Source of the DNA: Zarea fungicola
Taxonomy: Eukaryota > Ascomycota > Sordariomycetes > Hypocreales > Cordycipitaceae
Length of the DNA: 64,000 nucleotides
Direction of reading: 5' to 3'
Assembly (NCBI GenBank): GCA_900169235.1
Contig: FWCC01000060.1
Location: 124,001 to 188,000 of the forward strand
In this document: positions 33,865 through 46,058 of the stretch, piece by piece
Numbering within the stretch: position 1 is the first letter of the stretch
Layout of the letters: each line of letters starts with the position of its first letter
The notes under the pieces: generated by a model
The model's database searches: none
What the model was told of the DNA's origin: nothing
What the model saw: only the letters and a program-made list of their open reading frames with translations
Program-made: the position numbers and the translations under genes

Positions 33865-35941
33865 ATGTCTGCAACAAGTACATCGTCACAGGGTATCGAC
33901 ACCCCTGCCACTGTGCAGTCAACAAGTGACGATGTCAAGCCTGAAGTAGTAAAAGGTGACGAAATCAAGGCGGAAGAGGACAAGGTCGAAGAGGAAACCA
34001 AAATGATCAAAGTTGGTATGCTTGTCGAGACCAAGGACTTATACGCAAAGTACGACGAGAATGGCGACAGATCATGGTCAGAGAATCTTCCCGACGGGCT
34101 GGAAGAAGCTGCTGAAAACGAAACAACCAAGAAATATGCCATTATTGTCCGCAAGAGTACGTTTCACGCCTACCCGAGCGAGTTTCCTTGACACCAGGGC
34201 GTATTAGCTAACTGAATTGCGCCCTTTGCGTTTTGCGTTGGCAATAGAGAAGCCAAAGAAAGCAAGCTCAGCCAAGACGCTCGAGATTGACAGCCTCATC
34301 ATCCAGTCACCACTCCTCAAAGCTGCGCTCGGCGATATCCTGCAAGGCTACCCTGGGATCCTGACCGAGGTGACGCGGCTCAAGTTTGCCGCGCCGTTTG
34401 AGTGCTTCGTGCATCGATGGGAGGAGCTTGAGGAGGCGCTGCACGACGAGGAGCGGGACGAGACCACCCGGGATCACCTGAAGCTGCTGCACAGCATCCT
34501 CTCCGAGGACCTCGGACATCTCATCCAGCTGCGCAAGGACTATTTCAAGCAAAAGGCCATTGCCTTTGAGCAGGCCTGGTTCCTGTTCACACCCGGCACC
34601 ACCATCCTCACTGCGGTCCATGGGCAGCGGGTCGCCGCGCGCTTCAACAGCGGCGAGTACGTCGACACCCAGTGCGGGCGCGTCTACTCGCTCAGCTGCA
34701 CGTACATTGACTGGGATGGTCGGCGCCTGGGCTGGGTGACGACGTCGACCCAGATTCCCGCGTACCAAGGCGTCGTCAGCTTCTCCCAGCTCAGCAGCTA
34801 CCCGCTCGAGTTTCACCCGGACGCCGACGCCGTCAAGACGGCGCTCACCGAGCGCGGCCGCCGCTGGGAAGCCCTCATGGGATTCCGGTACAAGGCGTAC
34901 AACGGCATCGCCCTGTACTCGCCCGACGGCAAACGCCTGAGTCGGGAGCGTGTCAGCTGCCGCGTCGTGATTGACTGCGCGCGCTGGGAGGACGAGAACC
35001 CCAACCACCTCATCTACCTCGATACCATCCACGAGGCTGCCACGCACGAGGCCGACTACCAGATGCCGCCCCTGACTAGCTACCAGGCCCTCCTCGCGTC
35101 GCCCCTCGTCCGCGGCTACGCGCTCAAAAACAAGCGCTGGATGCAGTTTTACGTGGACAATGTGCACGAGATTGACTTCCAAGAGGGCGCGTTTGCGTCG
35201 CTCGTGCTCTCGCAGGAGCGCAAGGACATGATCCTCTCATTTGCGCAGAGCCAGGTCAAGAACCGCGACTCCTTTGATGACGTCGTTCGCGGCAAGGGCA
35301 AGGGCATCATCATGCTGCTGTCGGGCGGGCCTGGCATCGGCAAGACGCTGACGGCCGAGGTGGTAGCCGAGGAGATGCGCGTGCCGCTGTACACGATGAG
35401 CGCCGGCGACCTCGGCGGCGACGCCGACGCCGTGGACGAGAGCCTGGGCAAGCTGATGGGTATGGTCAGCGACTGGAACGCGGTGCTGCTGCTCGACGAG
35501 TGCGACGTGTTTCTTGAGGCGCGCACAGCCAACGACCTCGCACGTAACCGCATCGTATCCATTTTCCTGCGAACGCTCGAGTACTATCAGGGCATTCTGT
35601 TTCTGACGACGAATCGCATCGCCAACATGGACGCGGCATTTGACAGTCGTATACACGTCACGCTCGAGTATCCCGATCTGGATGCCACAGCTCGTCGGAC
35701 CATTTGGAAGGCGTTTCTGGATCGTGAGGCGGCGAGTGTTGCCGCAGACGACAACGGTGGCGGTGATACGGTACGAATCTCGGAAGAAGAGTTTGACAGG
35801 CTGGCAGGCATTGTCATCAACGGACGCCAGATAAAGAACATTATGAAGATGGCGAAGCTTTTATCAATGCAGAACGGACAGGCACTGGCGTATCGGCATG
35901 TGCAGACTGTGCTGCAAGTCCAAGGCCATTACGAAAAGTGA
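33865..35941 (+). CDS. AAA-family ATPase, large fungal type
   Basis: Exons 33865-34156 and 34248-35941 give 661 aa; the join restores Lys98. Residues 1-100 are acidic and Lys-rich. Residues ~100-400 match the N-terminal region common to fungal AAA proteins with a DUF7025-like domain (WFLFTPGTTILT, YIDWDGRRLGWV, CRVVIDCARWEDENP). The AAA core has Walker A GGPGIGKT at 457-464, Walker B LLLDECD with Asp514-Glu515, sensor LFLTTNR, and an Arg-containing FDSRIH segment. Such proteins are predicted ATP-driven remodelling factors; no substrate is known for this clade. Exon 2 is very GC-rich from 34380 to 35500, which explains the long antisense open frames there. It is divergent from the HET pseudogene. 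Confidence 0.88.
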
Positions 35942-36346
35942 GAAAGACATAGAGCGCCTGCCGCTGGTGGGATGGATATAGATATACAAATATACCAAGA
36001 ACCTTATACAACTAGACAAACGCAAGATAGAATCATTAGCATAGCTTGAATCATTTCGTATGCATGAGCCACCAGGTACTTGCCATAATCATCTGTATGA
36101 AAAAGCAGAGGCTCGTTTCAACTTCCTCGTAAATAACAGTGGTAAGAATGTCATGAATGATGCCGTGAATAATTAGATAAGAGATGTCAATATATACACC
36201 TGTGCACAAGGCACTTCCGGGAACCTCAACCCCCCAAATACCCAAAAACCGAAAGTCTACAGAGTCTGTTTCGAAATAGGCAATACCCACCAAAAAGATG
36301 TTACACGAGACAAGAAACAACACCCCTTGGGGGAGCATTTATGCCT
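35942..36346. other. Convergent spacer, AAA ATPase / GT25-like
   Basis: The spacer contains the 3' ends of two convergent genes. An open frame of 95 codons (36051-36338, minus) is hydrophobic but has no family motif; I do not call it a gene. Confidence 0.45.
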
Positions 36347-37757
36347 TTATGCCTTCTCTTCATCCGGATACTGGTCAACATAATCCGTCCGTCCATCCAA
36401 AATAAGATGTGAATTCAGCCTGACACTCCACCGAATCATATCCGACATGGGGTCCTTTCTATACTCACCACCGGTACCGTGATTGCCAATATCGCTCATC
36501 TGGCTCATTGGCCCCGCGGGACGATGATGATGAAAGTATGGCGGCTGTGGCGCCAGACAGACGCCCTTGTTCCTCCCCTTGATGCCCTCACAAAAGAACC
36601 GCATCAAGATGTCATACGCATCTGTCACGGGTTTCAGGGCCACCTCTTGCATCAATTTCCTTGCACCTCGATGGCTCAAAGCATAGCCCAATGTGCATAC
36701 ACCCTCTTGCGCATGCGACACCGCCCTAGTGTGGGCTGGATAGTTTTCCTTTAGCGTGAACGGTTTATTGATGGACCAGAGGTTTCGTTTGGGTGCGACC
36801 GTTTTGTCGCCATGGTGTATAACGCGCGCTTTCGGGATCTTGGTGGAGTCAGGAAAGGGGAAATGGAGGCCGCAGTTGCCGACCCAAAGTAGGTCCCAGT
36901 CATCCCCATATGGGGAGTGACGAGGCGCAACCGTGTTAGGTAGGCGGTCAAAGGAGATTTCACGGCTTTCGCGCTGGGATGGATCGAGGTAGGATGGGTC
37001 GGCGTAGGTAGGAGAGGACGGGGAGGAGCCTGCAAGGGGTTGAGTGAGGGCACGCGTGGAGAGGGCAAAGTCGCGGAGTTGGGTACGAATGCGCACGTCC
37101 CAGTCGGCATCGTCCTCGAGAATGAGGACTGAAGAGAGGTTTTGGCGAATTACTCTGATCAGGTATTAGCGATATGGCAAGGCATGTACTCGAAATTGGC
37201 AAGACAGTCAGGTTTTGCGACCGTGAGCTGTTTGAGATAATGTGAAGACGTACTCGGCGACAGCGTTCATATGACCTCTCCAGCAACCAATCTCAGCCGG
37301 TTTAATGGTCAATCCACCCTCTGCTACCGGAATCGCTTTTTCGGCAACTGTATCACCTTTGACGCCGTCGATAAATTCAATCTGGAGGTTGCTGAGGTCG
37401 GCTTGAAATGTCAACCCATCGCGGCGGTCTGTTCTTTCCGGTAACCCGACGACGAAGATTTTTTCGAACTGTGCAGGGATAACAGAGTGTTAATCATTCC
37501 GGCACCAAAACAATAACAATTAGGCAGGGGGGAAGGAAAAGCTAGCGAAAAGGCTTGGGTTTGTATGATGGCAAACGTACACCCAATGTGGCATTATTTA
37601 TATTTTCCAACGATCCATAGCCACCGTATCGCGTGAGGCCGTGGCTGGCTGCCGTGTTGGCCAGGGGCTCTTTGTTTGTGAGGGCGAGGAAAAAGACGAT
37701 TGTGCAAATGGCTGCGACAATCGTCCAGAGCGGACGTCGCAGTAGCATTTGTATCAT
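36347..37757 (-). CDS. Glycosyltransferase family 25-like type II membrane protein
   Basis: Exons 37757-37581, 37468-37254 and 37154-36347 give 399 aa, all junctions in frame. Residues 1-30 hold a signal anchor (RRPLWTIVAAICTIVFFLAL), so the enzyme should face the Golgi lumen. The catalytic region begins FEKIFVVGLPERTDRRDG, a GT25-type start, followed by IEFIDGVKG, EIGCWRGHMNAV and LILEDDADWDV (acidic motif at 144-148, likely metal and sugar-nucleotide binding). Later segments include WDLLWVGNCG and GYALSHRGARKLMQE. GT25 enzymes transfer galactose or other sugars to proteins or lipopolysaccharide; the fungal substrate is unknown. I chose the ATG at 37757; an open frame upstream starts only with GTG. 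UGP1, maker of UDP-glucose, is the next gene on the same strand. Confidence 0.85.
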
Positions 37758-38886
37758 GGCGGGTTGGGCGGACGCGCCAGGGTCGCACTTTGTCACACAA
37801 AGTCAGCGTATCTATAAGTGCGTGTCGTCGTCGTTTGTGTGTTGCCCCTCGACTTAGTTCATCAGCGCCGGGCCACGGTAACTAAAAGTTCAGCATGCAA
37901 GTTTTCAGAGAAGAAAAAGATTCAGTAAGAGCCAAAGTGAAAGGAAAATGGATATTTTAATTAGATATTAACACAAAAAAAAGATGCAGGAACAAGTGCG
38001 TAATCTAGGAAGGAGTGATGTCAGGGGATGATGCTTGTCCAAATCCACTATCTCCTCCGGGGGTGGATTGATCGTCCTTAATGCTGTTACTCTATTGGAT
38101 CTGGTGTTTTTATTAGTGGAGGGAGGGGCTATTTGCCACGAGCATTGACTGAAATATAGTGAAATATACGGATACTGGCTCTTGTTGTTTTCAAGTACCA
38201 AGGCAGTTAGTACTTGGTTGGGGTCAAAAAAAAAAAAAAAAGCTGCCGCACTGACAAAACGGCAGTAATCCTCACCAAGGTAAACTCGCTCGGTACAGCC
38301 AAAATTAACGTTCAACTAAGAAGAAATTCATACAAGAAAAACTAGCCATCTACATAACTCATAGGATTTTACTCATGATTTTTTTTTTTCTTTTCTTGTT
38401 TTGGTGGTGTTATTGCGTAACAGAAGGGCAGCCTAGATGAAGGCTGTTAGGCGGACGGCAGCTTTTTTTGTTCCATTATTTGGGTAGCTGCGACGACATG
38501 CTGGGGACGTTGATTTAAACTTACATCACTAGCACAAGGACCAGAAGACTTGCTAAACAGAAAATGCGTGCCCTTCATACTATTGGACATATTAAATAGA
38601 TACACTACTGTTACCGAAGCTTTCAGCTCCAAAATAGCTGGGCTACTCAGAACAAGAAGAACACCCTAGCCTCATCATTGGTGTGTAATGATGGTATAAC
38701 GTCACCTAGTTCAACCATGCTTCCCAACGCTTAAACCATGTTAAATAGAAATTGTAGATTTTCTTCAGAACTCGGACCTTCCGTCTGTAGGCAAGCAGGC
38801 CCCCGCCTTAACATCATGTCAATGAGTTCTGTTTTCCATTATTTTCAGAGCCTCCATTCGCTCCCCCAGAAAGTTTTAGTCGCCAT
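37758..38886. other. Intergenic between GT25-like and UGP1 genes
   Basis: The stretch is AT-rich with a poly(A) run at about 38227-38242 and a T-run near 38382-38392. It holds the GT25 promoter and the UGP1 3' side. No coding exon is supported. Confidence 0.5.
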
Positions 38887-41059
38887 CTAATGCTCAAGGA
38901 GACGCAGGGAGCCCTGGACAACAACATTCTCAAGGATAGAACCAGGAGGGATATCAATAGTGCTACCCTCAGTGGCAACAATAATAACGGTGCCCTTCAG
39001 GGTGACACCGCGACCAAGGTTCACGGCACCAGTAATAGTCAAATGATCGAGCTCGAGCACCTTGGGAATTGAAGGAATGCGCTTCTGAAAGTCAGAGACC
39101 TTCTTGAAGTCGCTTCCAAGCTTGATAAGAGGAGCATCGCCAAAACGGTTGGCGCTCATCTGGAGCTGACCATGCTTGAGCGTGTACAGATCCGACTTGA
39201 CAAGCATGAGATCTGAGCAAGTCTTGACGGGCAGGAAACGACGACGGGGAACGTTGACGCCGTGGGCATTCTTGAAGTGGCGGATAGCGGCACCAACAGC
39301 GGTCTCGAGCTGCATAATGGAGATATCCGACTCACCCTTCTTATCACCAGGGATGGTCTTGGCGTTGGGGATAATTTCCATCTCCAGCTCGTCGTTCTCA
39401 ACTACGCGCTTGATGGCCTGAAGGTTGAGCCAGATGTTGTTAGTGTTGAAGTACTTGAACTTCTTGATCGACTTGAAGTCGTTGACGTGCTCCTTGGGGA
39501 CCTGGGCGATTTCAAGCAGACGGACAGAGCCATCATAATCGATAATGGTACCACCCTTGACGTCGGCCTTGGTCTTGTTGGTAAGCTCCATAATGTACTC
39601 AGCCTTGGTCTCGACCATGTGCTGGAGAATACGAAGATCAACAACGGCACCCAAGTTATCGACGTTGGAAAGGAAAATAATCTCGATGCCGCGCTCCAGA
39701 AGCTGGTCAAGAATACCTGAATTGTAGAGAGACTCAAAAACGTCACCGTGGCCGGGGGGGTACCACTCATTGATAGACGAGTTGTAGTCATTAGGGACTG
39801 GCAACTGAGAGTCCTTGTAGATTCTGGGGTAGCGGGACTGGTTGAAGGTAAGGATATCGAGGTTGTGGCCCTCGTACTTCTTGATGATGGCGGCAGTGTC
39901 ATCGTTGGTGTTGAACGAGTTCATGAGAATAAAGGGGACGTTGACGTCGTATGTGCGGTTGAGGTACTCGATTTGACGGACTGAAAGGTCGAGGAAAGAC
40001 ATGCCGTCACGGACCTCGATGACGGACTTGGGGCCGACGCAGCCCATAGAGGTGCCAAGACCACCGTTGAGCTTCAGGACAGCAAGCTTGTTGAGGAATT
40101 GTACAGACTCGGAGTTGGCGAGATCTTCGTAGTCGACGACCTGACCTGCCGCGGGGGGGTTGATACGGTCCCAATCACTATTAAACTGTCAGCCTTGGGT
40201 ATCAAATGATGGGCTGGACAGAACTGCATACACGGCATTGCCCTTGGCCTTGTCATTCAGATAGCGGCGGAAGAGGGCGAAGAAGTTGTCCATCTCGGTC
40301 TCGAAGAGCTGTAACGCTAATTAGATTCCACATGTGCGCCGCCAGCTGTCCATTCAACTTGCCTTCTTCTGCTTGGGGTCCTCTACCGACTCGGCGAGGT
40401 TTGTGAGGGCATTGCGCATCTGGGCTGCAGCGACATTGGTAGAGGTGTTTTCAAAGGCCTGGGCGAGCTTTGTTAGTTGATTTTCCATGGCGAAATGATG
40501 CAAGGTCATGTATCAAAGCGAGAAACGTCAGGGAGTCTGCTGTGGGTATAAATGGGAAGTCAGTCGAATATGACAGATTGGTGTCGCAGAATCAGAGCGA
40601 ACAGCTGTCGAGTGACATTGTGGTGCGACCAAAGGGAAAACATCACCAGTCAGCTGCTCACGCAGCCCAAAATGCACTGTGATTGAAGGATCTTGTGGGA
40701 TTGTACCGGAACCGCAAGTGTCGGAAGCGGGAGTCGGAAGCAGGATGCGGAAGCAAGAGGCTTTTTGCCTACGGCGTCGCAAGCAGCCAACAGAGACGAG
40801 CGATAATGCCACTGGGAAGAGACGACACGGTAACATTATGCGCAGTGCTGCCAACAGCAGAGCAAATGGGAGAATGCAGTTTTAAAAAAAAAATTTACAG
40901 CGGAATAAACAAGAGAGCATAGAAATGCATAGAGGGATTACTTGCCATGTGGCTGCGAGTCTTGCCATGGTGACGCTTCTCAAATCCGTTGTTCTCGTCG
41001 GCGCCACCAGCAGCCGGACGGAGGTGGGAGGGGAGAGCACTCTTGATAGCTTCCGCCAT
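38887..41059 (-). CDS. ugp1: UTP-glucose-1-phosphate uridylyltransferase (UGP1)
   Basis: Exons 41059-40946, 40458-40363, 40308-40232 and 40177-38887 give 525 aa. The enzyme makes UDP-glucose from UTP and glucose-1-phosphate, for glucan, glycogen, trehalose and glycosylation. The nucleotide loop [17 protein letters not shown] lies near 131-147, with FNQSRYPRI and [10 protein letters not shown] in the sugar site and [10 protein letters not shown] downstream; the C-terminus folds as a beta-helix ([13 protein letters not shown]). Introns 1 and 2 both have GC donors (GCAAGT) after ATG and AAG; only these joins give the conserved SHM-AFENTS and [12 protein letters not shown] sequences. Intron 3 is GT-AG. 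Intron 1 is long (487 nt) and contains an in-frame ATG at 40487 ([10 protein letters not shown]) that runs into exon 2, so a second N-terminus is possible. Confidence 0.94.
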
Positions 41060-44000
41060 TGTGTGTAAGTGTTCGACGGGAGGTTGAGTAGAGCGGCAGG
41101 CGGATCGTAAGTTGGGAGATGGAAAATATGTCGATGAAACAGAAACAAGAGAGAATGAAAAGAGGCGAACAGGGAAGAAAAAGCCAGACAGGCGAGCAGG
41201 CTCGTTGAAATAAACAAAAAGCTGCGGGCAGTGCAGCTGTTGGGATGGGACAGGCAAAAACGAAAGGGGCGAACCAGAGGCGGGGCTGTTCGATGAGCAC
41301 AGGCGGCGGGCACAGCGGGGTCAGTTGGAAGCTCTCCCCCTGCTGGTAGCAAATGAGACAGCAGCGTGGCCCTGCCGTTGGTTTATTAATAGCGGGCAAA
41401 CAATTTTGGATTTTATAATTACTTGATTGAATGGTTGAATTGAATGTCGGGAGTCGATGTTGGTTGCCGATGTGATGACGATGAAGAGGAAATATGAGAA
41501 TGCGCAGAGATGAAGAAATGTTGTCGAAGCTTTCATCAAAGGTACTTGGAGGCACTACGTAATGTACTTGTAATGTACCTTTACAATACCATGGTTACTT
41601 TGACGGTTCTACTGTCACTGCTCCGTAGTAATCCAGGTACCCATTGGTAGTATGTACAAGTAGTTACTGGCATAACTTGCCATACACCCTGGCCATGACC
41701 TTGCGCGGCCAATTTAACATCGCCAACGAGCATCTAATTTCTAATTACAGCAAACGTCCTCCTCCATGTCTCTCTTCCTAGCCAACGCATTGGCCCAGCA
41801 ATATTAGATTCCTTTCTTTTTCGATTCTTTTCTTCCTCTCACAATAGTTTGGCGCTGCAAAGATCGGAACAAGTAGGAGTCTCTATCTCTCATTCTGCGG
41901 AATCTCTTCATGCGAACCCCCAACAGATTGAGTTTTTCATGCACCTCACGGCCACTCGCGAACCATTTTTTGCCTCGAAAGCCCCGCAAAATATGATGAG
42001 CACTAGGACTTTGGGAAAAGGCGATATGTGGCTTGCAGGAAACAAGAAAAGTCTTCTTTTCGGGTAGCGATTGGCTTTAGCGGCAGGCTAGGAAAAGACC
42101 TCACCAGGAGATGCCGAAGAGCTTTGCAATCAGTGGCTTCTAGTGGTGAAAATTTTGAGCTAACTGTGGTGTTTTGCTGTAGCCTGGCGCTAAAAAATGA
42201 CAGTTCGACGGTAATTTGGGTACTGAAAGGCTTCATTAGCCAGCACCTCAAGAAGTGGAATTCGGCCTTGGCCTATCGCCAGTCTAACACTTGGCCTCCC
42301 AATTTTCATCAGCAAAATCGTTTTATGCCCATCCAACCTGTGGCATCGGCAAGTTAACGACGACCCTGTAGAGGAAGAAGAAAAAACTTTGCAGTCTCGC
42401 CGAATAAGCAGCGAGAAATATTGACAAAGAGAACCAATGAGACGAGTTACCGCCCGCCTCGTGCCTCGCAAGCAAGATAGGATGAAAATGTCGCACTGTA
42501 GGTCGATGCTCCCTGCATTATGCAGGTATCCTATTCTGCCTCTGCAATTACAGCAACGGTTGCAAAGTCCATTGTCCAACAAATGTTATATCCAACATGA
42601 TTGATGGGAGGCTCCGCTTAATTGTATACTCTTCAAACATTGACTTCCTGATCCGCTTATTTGAGATCCGACGCCGATGGGGCGGACTGGATGTACTTTG
42701 CCTGTTGCTGTTTTAGTGTCAGTAGAACTGAGATGATACGTCACTTGCATTTCCAACCACCAGCTCTGATCGGCCGAAGAAGGGACATCAAGGTATTAAT
42801 TGACTCTCTTGCGTAATGTACTGTAGCTTCACAACGCCGCTACTATATCCAGGACGCCGAATCCTCCCCAAAGTTAACGTCCACCAGACGTCATCACCAC
42901 TTGCTCCAACAAAGCCTCAGCTTCTGTCGAGTCGGCTCTCTGCCTGCCCTCCACGTGGGGCGGGCATTGGCCCATTGATTTATGTAGTACCTTCAGCACT
43001 AACCCGCCTGGGGAATCTGCGACTGCCGCTGAAAAAGCAATTGCTGGCTGTGCTGGGTGGCAAGGCAATGTCCTTGCAGCCGGCTTCCAGAGCCGAACTT
43101 GTCCGCGACCTACGATGCACTAGACGCCATTGAGGTAAACCGTATTACGGCATTTTGTGACAGTGAAAGCATCAAAAGAATTTCGGGTCCTCGCAGCAGC
43201 CCGACTACAAATAATGTAAGCAGCGAACACATGATGAGGATAGTCGGAATAAATAAGCGAGCTAATGTGCACATGATGTGTGATCCTGTCGATGCTCCCA
43301 CTCGCGTTCCGGAACTGTTGGAAAACCGGCCCTGGTCCTGTTCCATATCGCCTCCCACGAACAATGAGCACGGCAGGGGCGGAAATGCATTCATTCATTA
43401 TACTGTCCATCTGCGTGTATCGGTGGTGAGCACTCATGCATCAACTATCCCGCAAAATCGCATCTTCCAAAAGGGATCCATGAAAGTTGTACTGCACTCT
43501 ACGAGCCGTCCATACCTGAGCGACCCATTCGGATGCCGGAACAGGCCAAGCGTAGAAGCCAACAGGCTTACTACAGAGATAAAGTGACCCATCAATTGCG
43601 TGCAGTTCCCTCTCGGAGAAGAAAGTCTTTTATTAACCTTTTACTCCATTGGCTAACGAATAATTAAACCAGGCAATCATTAGCACCGGCAGAAACAGCG
43701 CTGAATGAGCCAGTACTGTCTCATTCTCGCCATTCCCACCCCCACCCATACCAAATCCTTCCCCAGCTTGACCACAACGTTGCATCCGCTCCGGCCCATA
43801 TTCTTTCAACCTCCGGCCATGACACAGGCGGCGTCCGGCGGCCCCAGCAGCCTGGCCCTGTTGCACGGAATACTAACAAAGCTCGGAGGACACTTGTGTA
43901 CATACGCACTGGGCTTTTGCCGCCCACTGCATTCCACACAAAGGACTGACTGATCCATGATCCATGACTCAATAGGCTCGCCTGCTTATTACTCTAAAAG

Positions 44001-44659
44001 AATGCCAACCACTAATATTCCTCCCTCGAGAGCCAAAAGAAGGGCTCTTCCCTTTATTCTTTCTTCTAGAAGGAGCCGCCACCTGACCAGTCAGCATTCT
44101 GATTTCGCATCGTGGACCGGAGCACTGGATAAGACGGGACCTGGGGACACTTCTCATTCCTCATAAAGCCCAGTTGTCATCCTCTCTCCCTTCCCTTGCC
44201 TCTTTTTGCCTTTTACCCGGAGCTTTTCATATACTGGGCTGTCTGGCTTGCAAGTGTTTCCCAAGGTTTCCTTTATCTTTGTTTCCTTTGCTTTACTTTT
44301 TTTTTCTTCAACCCGTGTTATTGTTTTTTTTTCTATTTCACATTAAAACTGTGTCCGGTCTTACCTTTTAGAGAACTCTACCTTCGAGGCTGCGACAACA
44401 TACTTTTCACAGTAGCCGTGGTACGAAAAAGGCAACCCCGCCACCGACGCTCTGGACCTCCGCCCACGACGCGCCTCATTGCATCGCTTCATATATAAAC
44501 GCCGACGCCCAGTACAACTTTTATAAAATCGAATTTCTCACAGGCTCGAGTCGCAACAAATACACAGATCCGCGAATAAAAGAAGAAGAAAAAATACTGG
44601 CCCAACAAAAAGCAGCCCGTCCATCCGAAGAAAAATTCATTCCACAGCATTTTTACCAA
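41060..44659. other. Long intergenic region, no supported gene
   Basis: 3.6 kb between divergent genes UGP1 and DUF3605. The minus-strand side near 41060-41560 is the UGP1 leader and promoter (purine-rich on plus). The 176-codon plus-strand frame at 43057-43587 lacks any recognisable motif or codon bias. At 44160-44370 the plus strand is T/C-rich, consistent with the DUF3605 promoter. No RNA gene was seen. Confidence 0.45.
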
Positions 44660-45501
44660 ATGGGCTCCCTTGACGTTATTCCCTTTTGGCACGTCAACGT
44701 CCCCGAGAGGGAGCGTACACCGGAATGCCCAGAATTTCTGCGCGGTCTGAATCCCAAGGACCTTCGGGGTATCTCGACACCAGATTCAGATTACGAGATT
44801 CTGCCGTGGCAAGTGGTGGCGAGCATCGTGACGACAAACAGCCTAGAGCGCTTCCAGCGCATTCCGTCGCAACTGCGCCGCTACAAACACTTCACCTATC
44901 AGACGGCCCAGAAGTACGGCACCATTGCCAACTTTGTCCTCAATGAGCGCTTGGGCTGGAAGGAGCCAATTGTCCCCCGCGGCAAACCTTTTCAGTACGA
45001 CGACGACTACAAGGTGCTCTACAACGACTGGCCGTACGGCCTCGACTCGCGCATCATCCACTTGGTTGTGTGGACAAAGTTTGAGCTCGTCGCAAACAAC
45101 AAGACGGGGGATCTGACGGACACGGCGCGCGCCGAGATTGAGGAGTACGTTTCCAAGACGTTTCGGGCCAGGATGCCTGCTGGACATGTGAGTGTTCTTT
45201 CTTTTCTGCAAAACTATATTGTGCAATTAAAGTAGAGAATGAGAGGAGAAAAAAAGAAGAAGAAAAAGAGAAGAAAAAAAAGAGACAAAAAAAAAAGCTG
45301 CGCACCACACCTTTCTTCCCGTTTTAAGGCAGGAGATGTTTATACTAACTCGAACAGGTTATGTGGTTCAAGAACTGGGCGGCTCTCAAGTCTATTCATG
45401 CCGTCGAGCACTTCCATGTCATGCTTTTCGACCCGGACCCCGACTTCATTCGTGAAGTGACTAACGGCGACATTCCTCAGTGCAACAAGATGACCGAGTA
45501 A
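44660..45501 (+). CDS. DUF3605 protein (N-acetylglucosamine-induced protein 1 family)
   Basis: Exons 44660-45187 and 45358-45501 give 223 aa; donor GTGAGT and acceptor ACAG join PAGH to VMWFKNW. The sequence follows the DUF3605 pattern: FWHVNVPERERTPECPEFL, a DYEILPWQ motif, RYKHFTYQTAQKYGTIANFVL, NDWPYGLD and IIHLVVWTKFEL, then WFKNWAALKSIHAVEHFHVML and FDPDPDFI near the end. Members are annotated as N-acetylglucosamine-induced in Candida-type fungi; biochemical function is unknown. No signal peptide or membrane segment is visible, so it is probably cytosolic. The 170-nt intron carries a striking purine-only tract. Similar length to family members; start ATG is in good context (CCAAATGGGC). 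Confidence 0.88.
45233..45298 (+). repeat. Purine (A/G) tract inside DUF3605 intron
   Basis: About 65 nt composed almost only of A and G, made of GAAGAA and GAGAAA units, lies within the single intron of the DUF3605 gene. It is a simple-sequence tract that could differ in length between strains. Confidence 0.8.
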
Positions 45502-46058
45502 GAAAAGCGACACTCGATCCCGCAAACTTGTCATAGTCTGTTGGACGGAAGAACCCGTCTCGTTCTGTGATGATTACGTTTGAGGACTGTTCACGTACTT
45601 TCCTACTGGCCTCCTACATTGTTTGCCGTTCTACCCCATGCAGGTTGATTGTATTTTGTGACATGTGATATGAAAAGAGACACTAGACAGCGAGACTTTG
45701 ATTTTTTTCTGCTTCACTTTTACTTTACATTTAGGAAACACGCCTTGAGCGTCATGGCTTTCTTTCATGCATTAGTATGCAGGCTTTGTATACTTTTGTC
45801 TTCTTAGACTTTTCTTTTAGACGTAAATTTCTTAAAGTATCTTCACAGATGCTCTCGTTTTTCCCTTTAAGATACACCAATACCCAATACATTTCTAGTT
45901 TTTAAATATTTTCTATTGTCGTTTCCATTTTAGTTCCGTTCGTTCGTGATTTATGATTTTCCTTGTTTCCAGCCAATAGAGCTGCACTGGCGCCGCTTGC
46001 TTCTTTTCTTATGCACCAGAACTTGGTTTTTCTTTATCTATTTTCCCCTTTTTAAAAA
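45502..46058. other. Convergent AT-rich 3' region
   Basis: The spacer is T-rich and holds the transcript ends of the DUF3605 and dihydroneopterin-aldolase-like genes. No gene or RNA feature is seen. Confidence 0.5.

Noticed and set aside
34307..35182. 291-codon open frame on the minus strand
   Set aside because: It lies antisense to the AAA ATPase exon, whose domains are certain; the GC-rich third positions there create a long mirror frame.
36051..36338. 95-codon hydrophobic minus-strand frame
   Set aside because: It falls in the convergent 3' spacer; hydrophobicity comes from T-rich sequence and no family is recognised.
43057..43587. 176-codon plus-strand open frame
   Set aside because: No recognisable domain or fold-like pattern; consistent with chance in a 3.6-kb gap.
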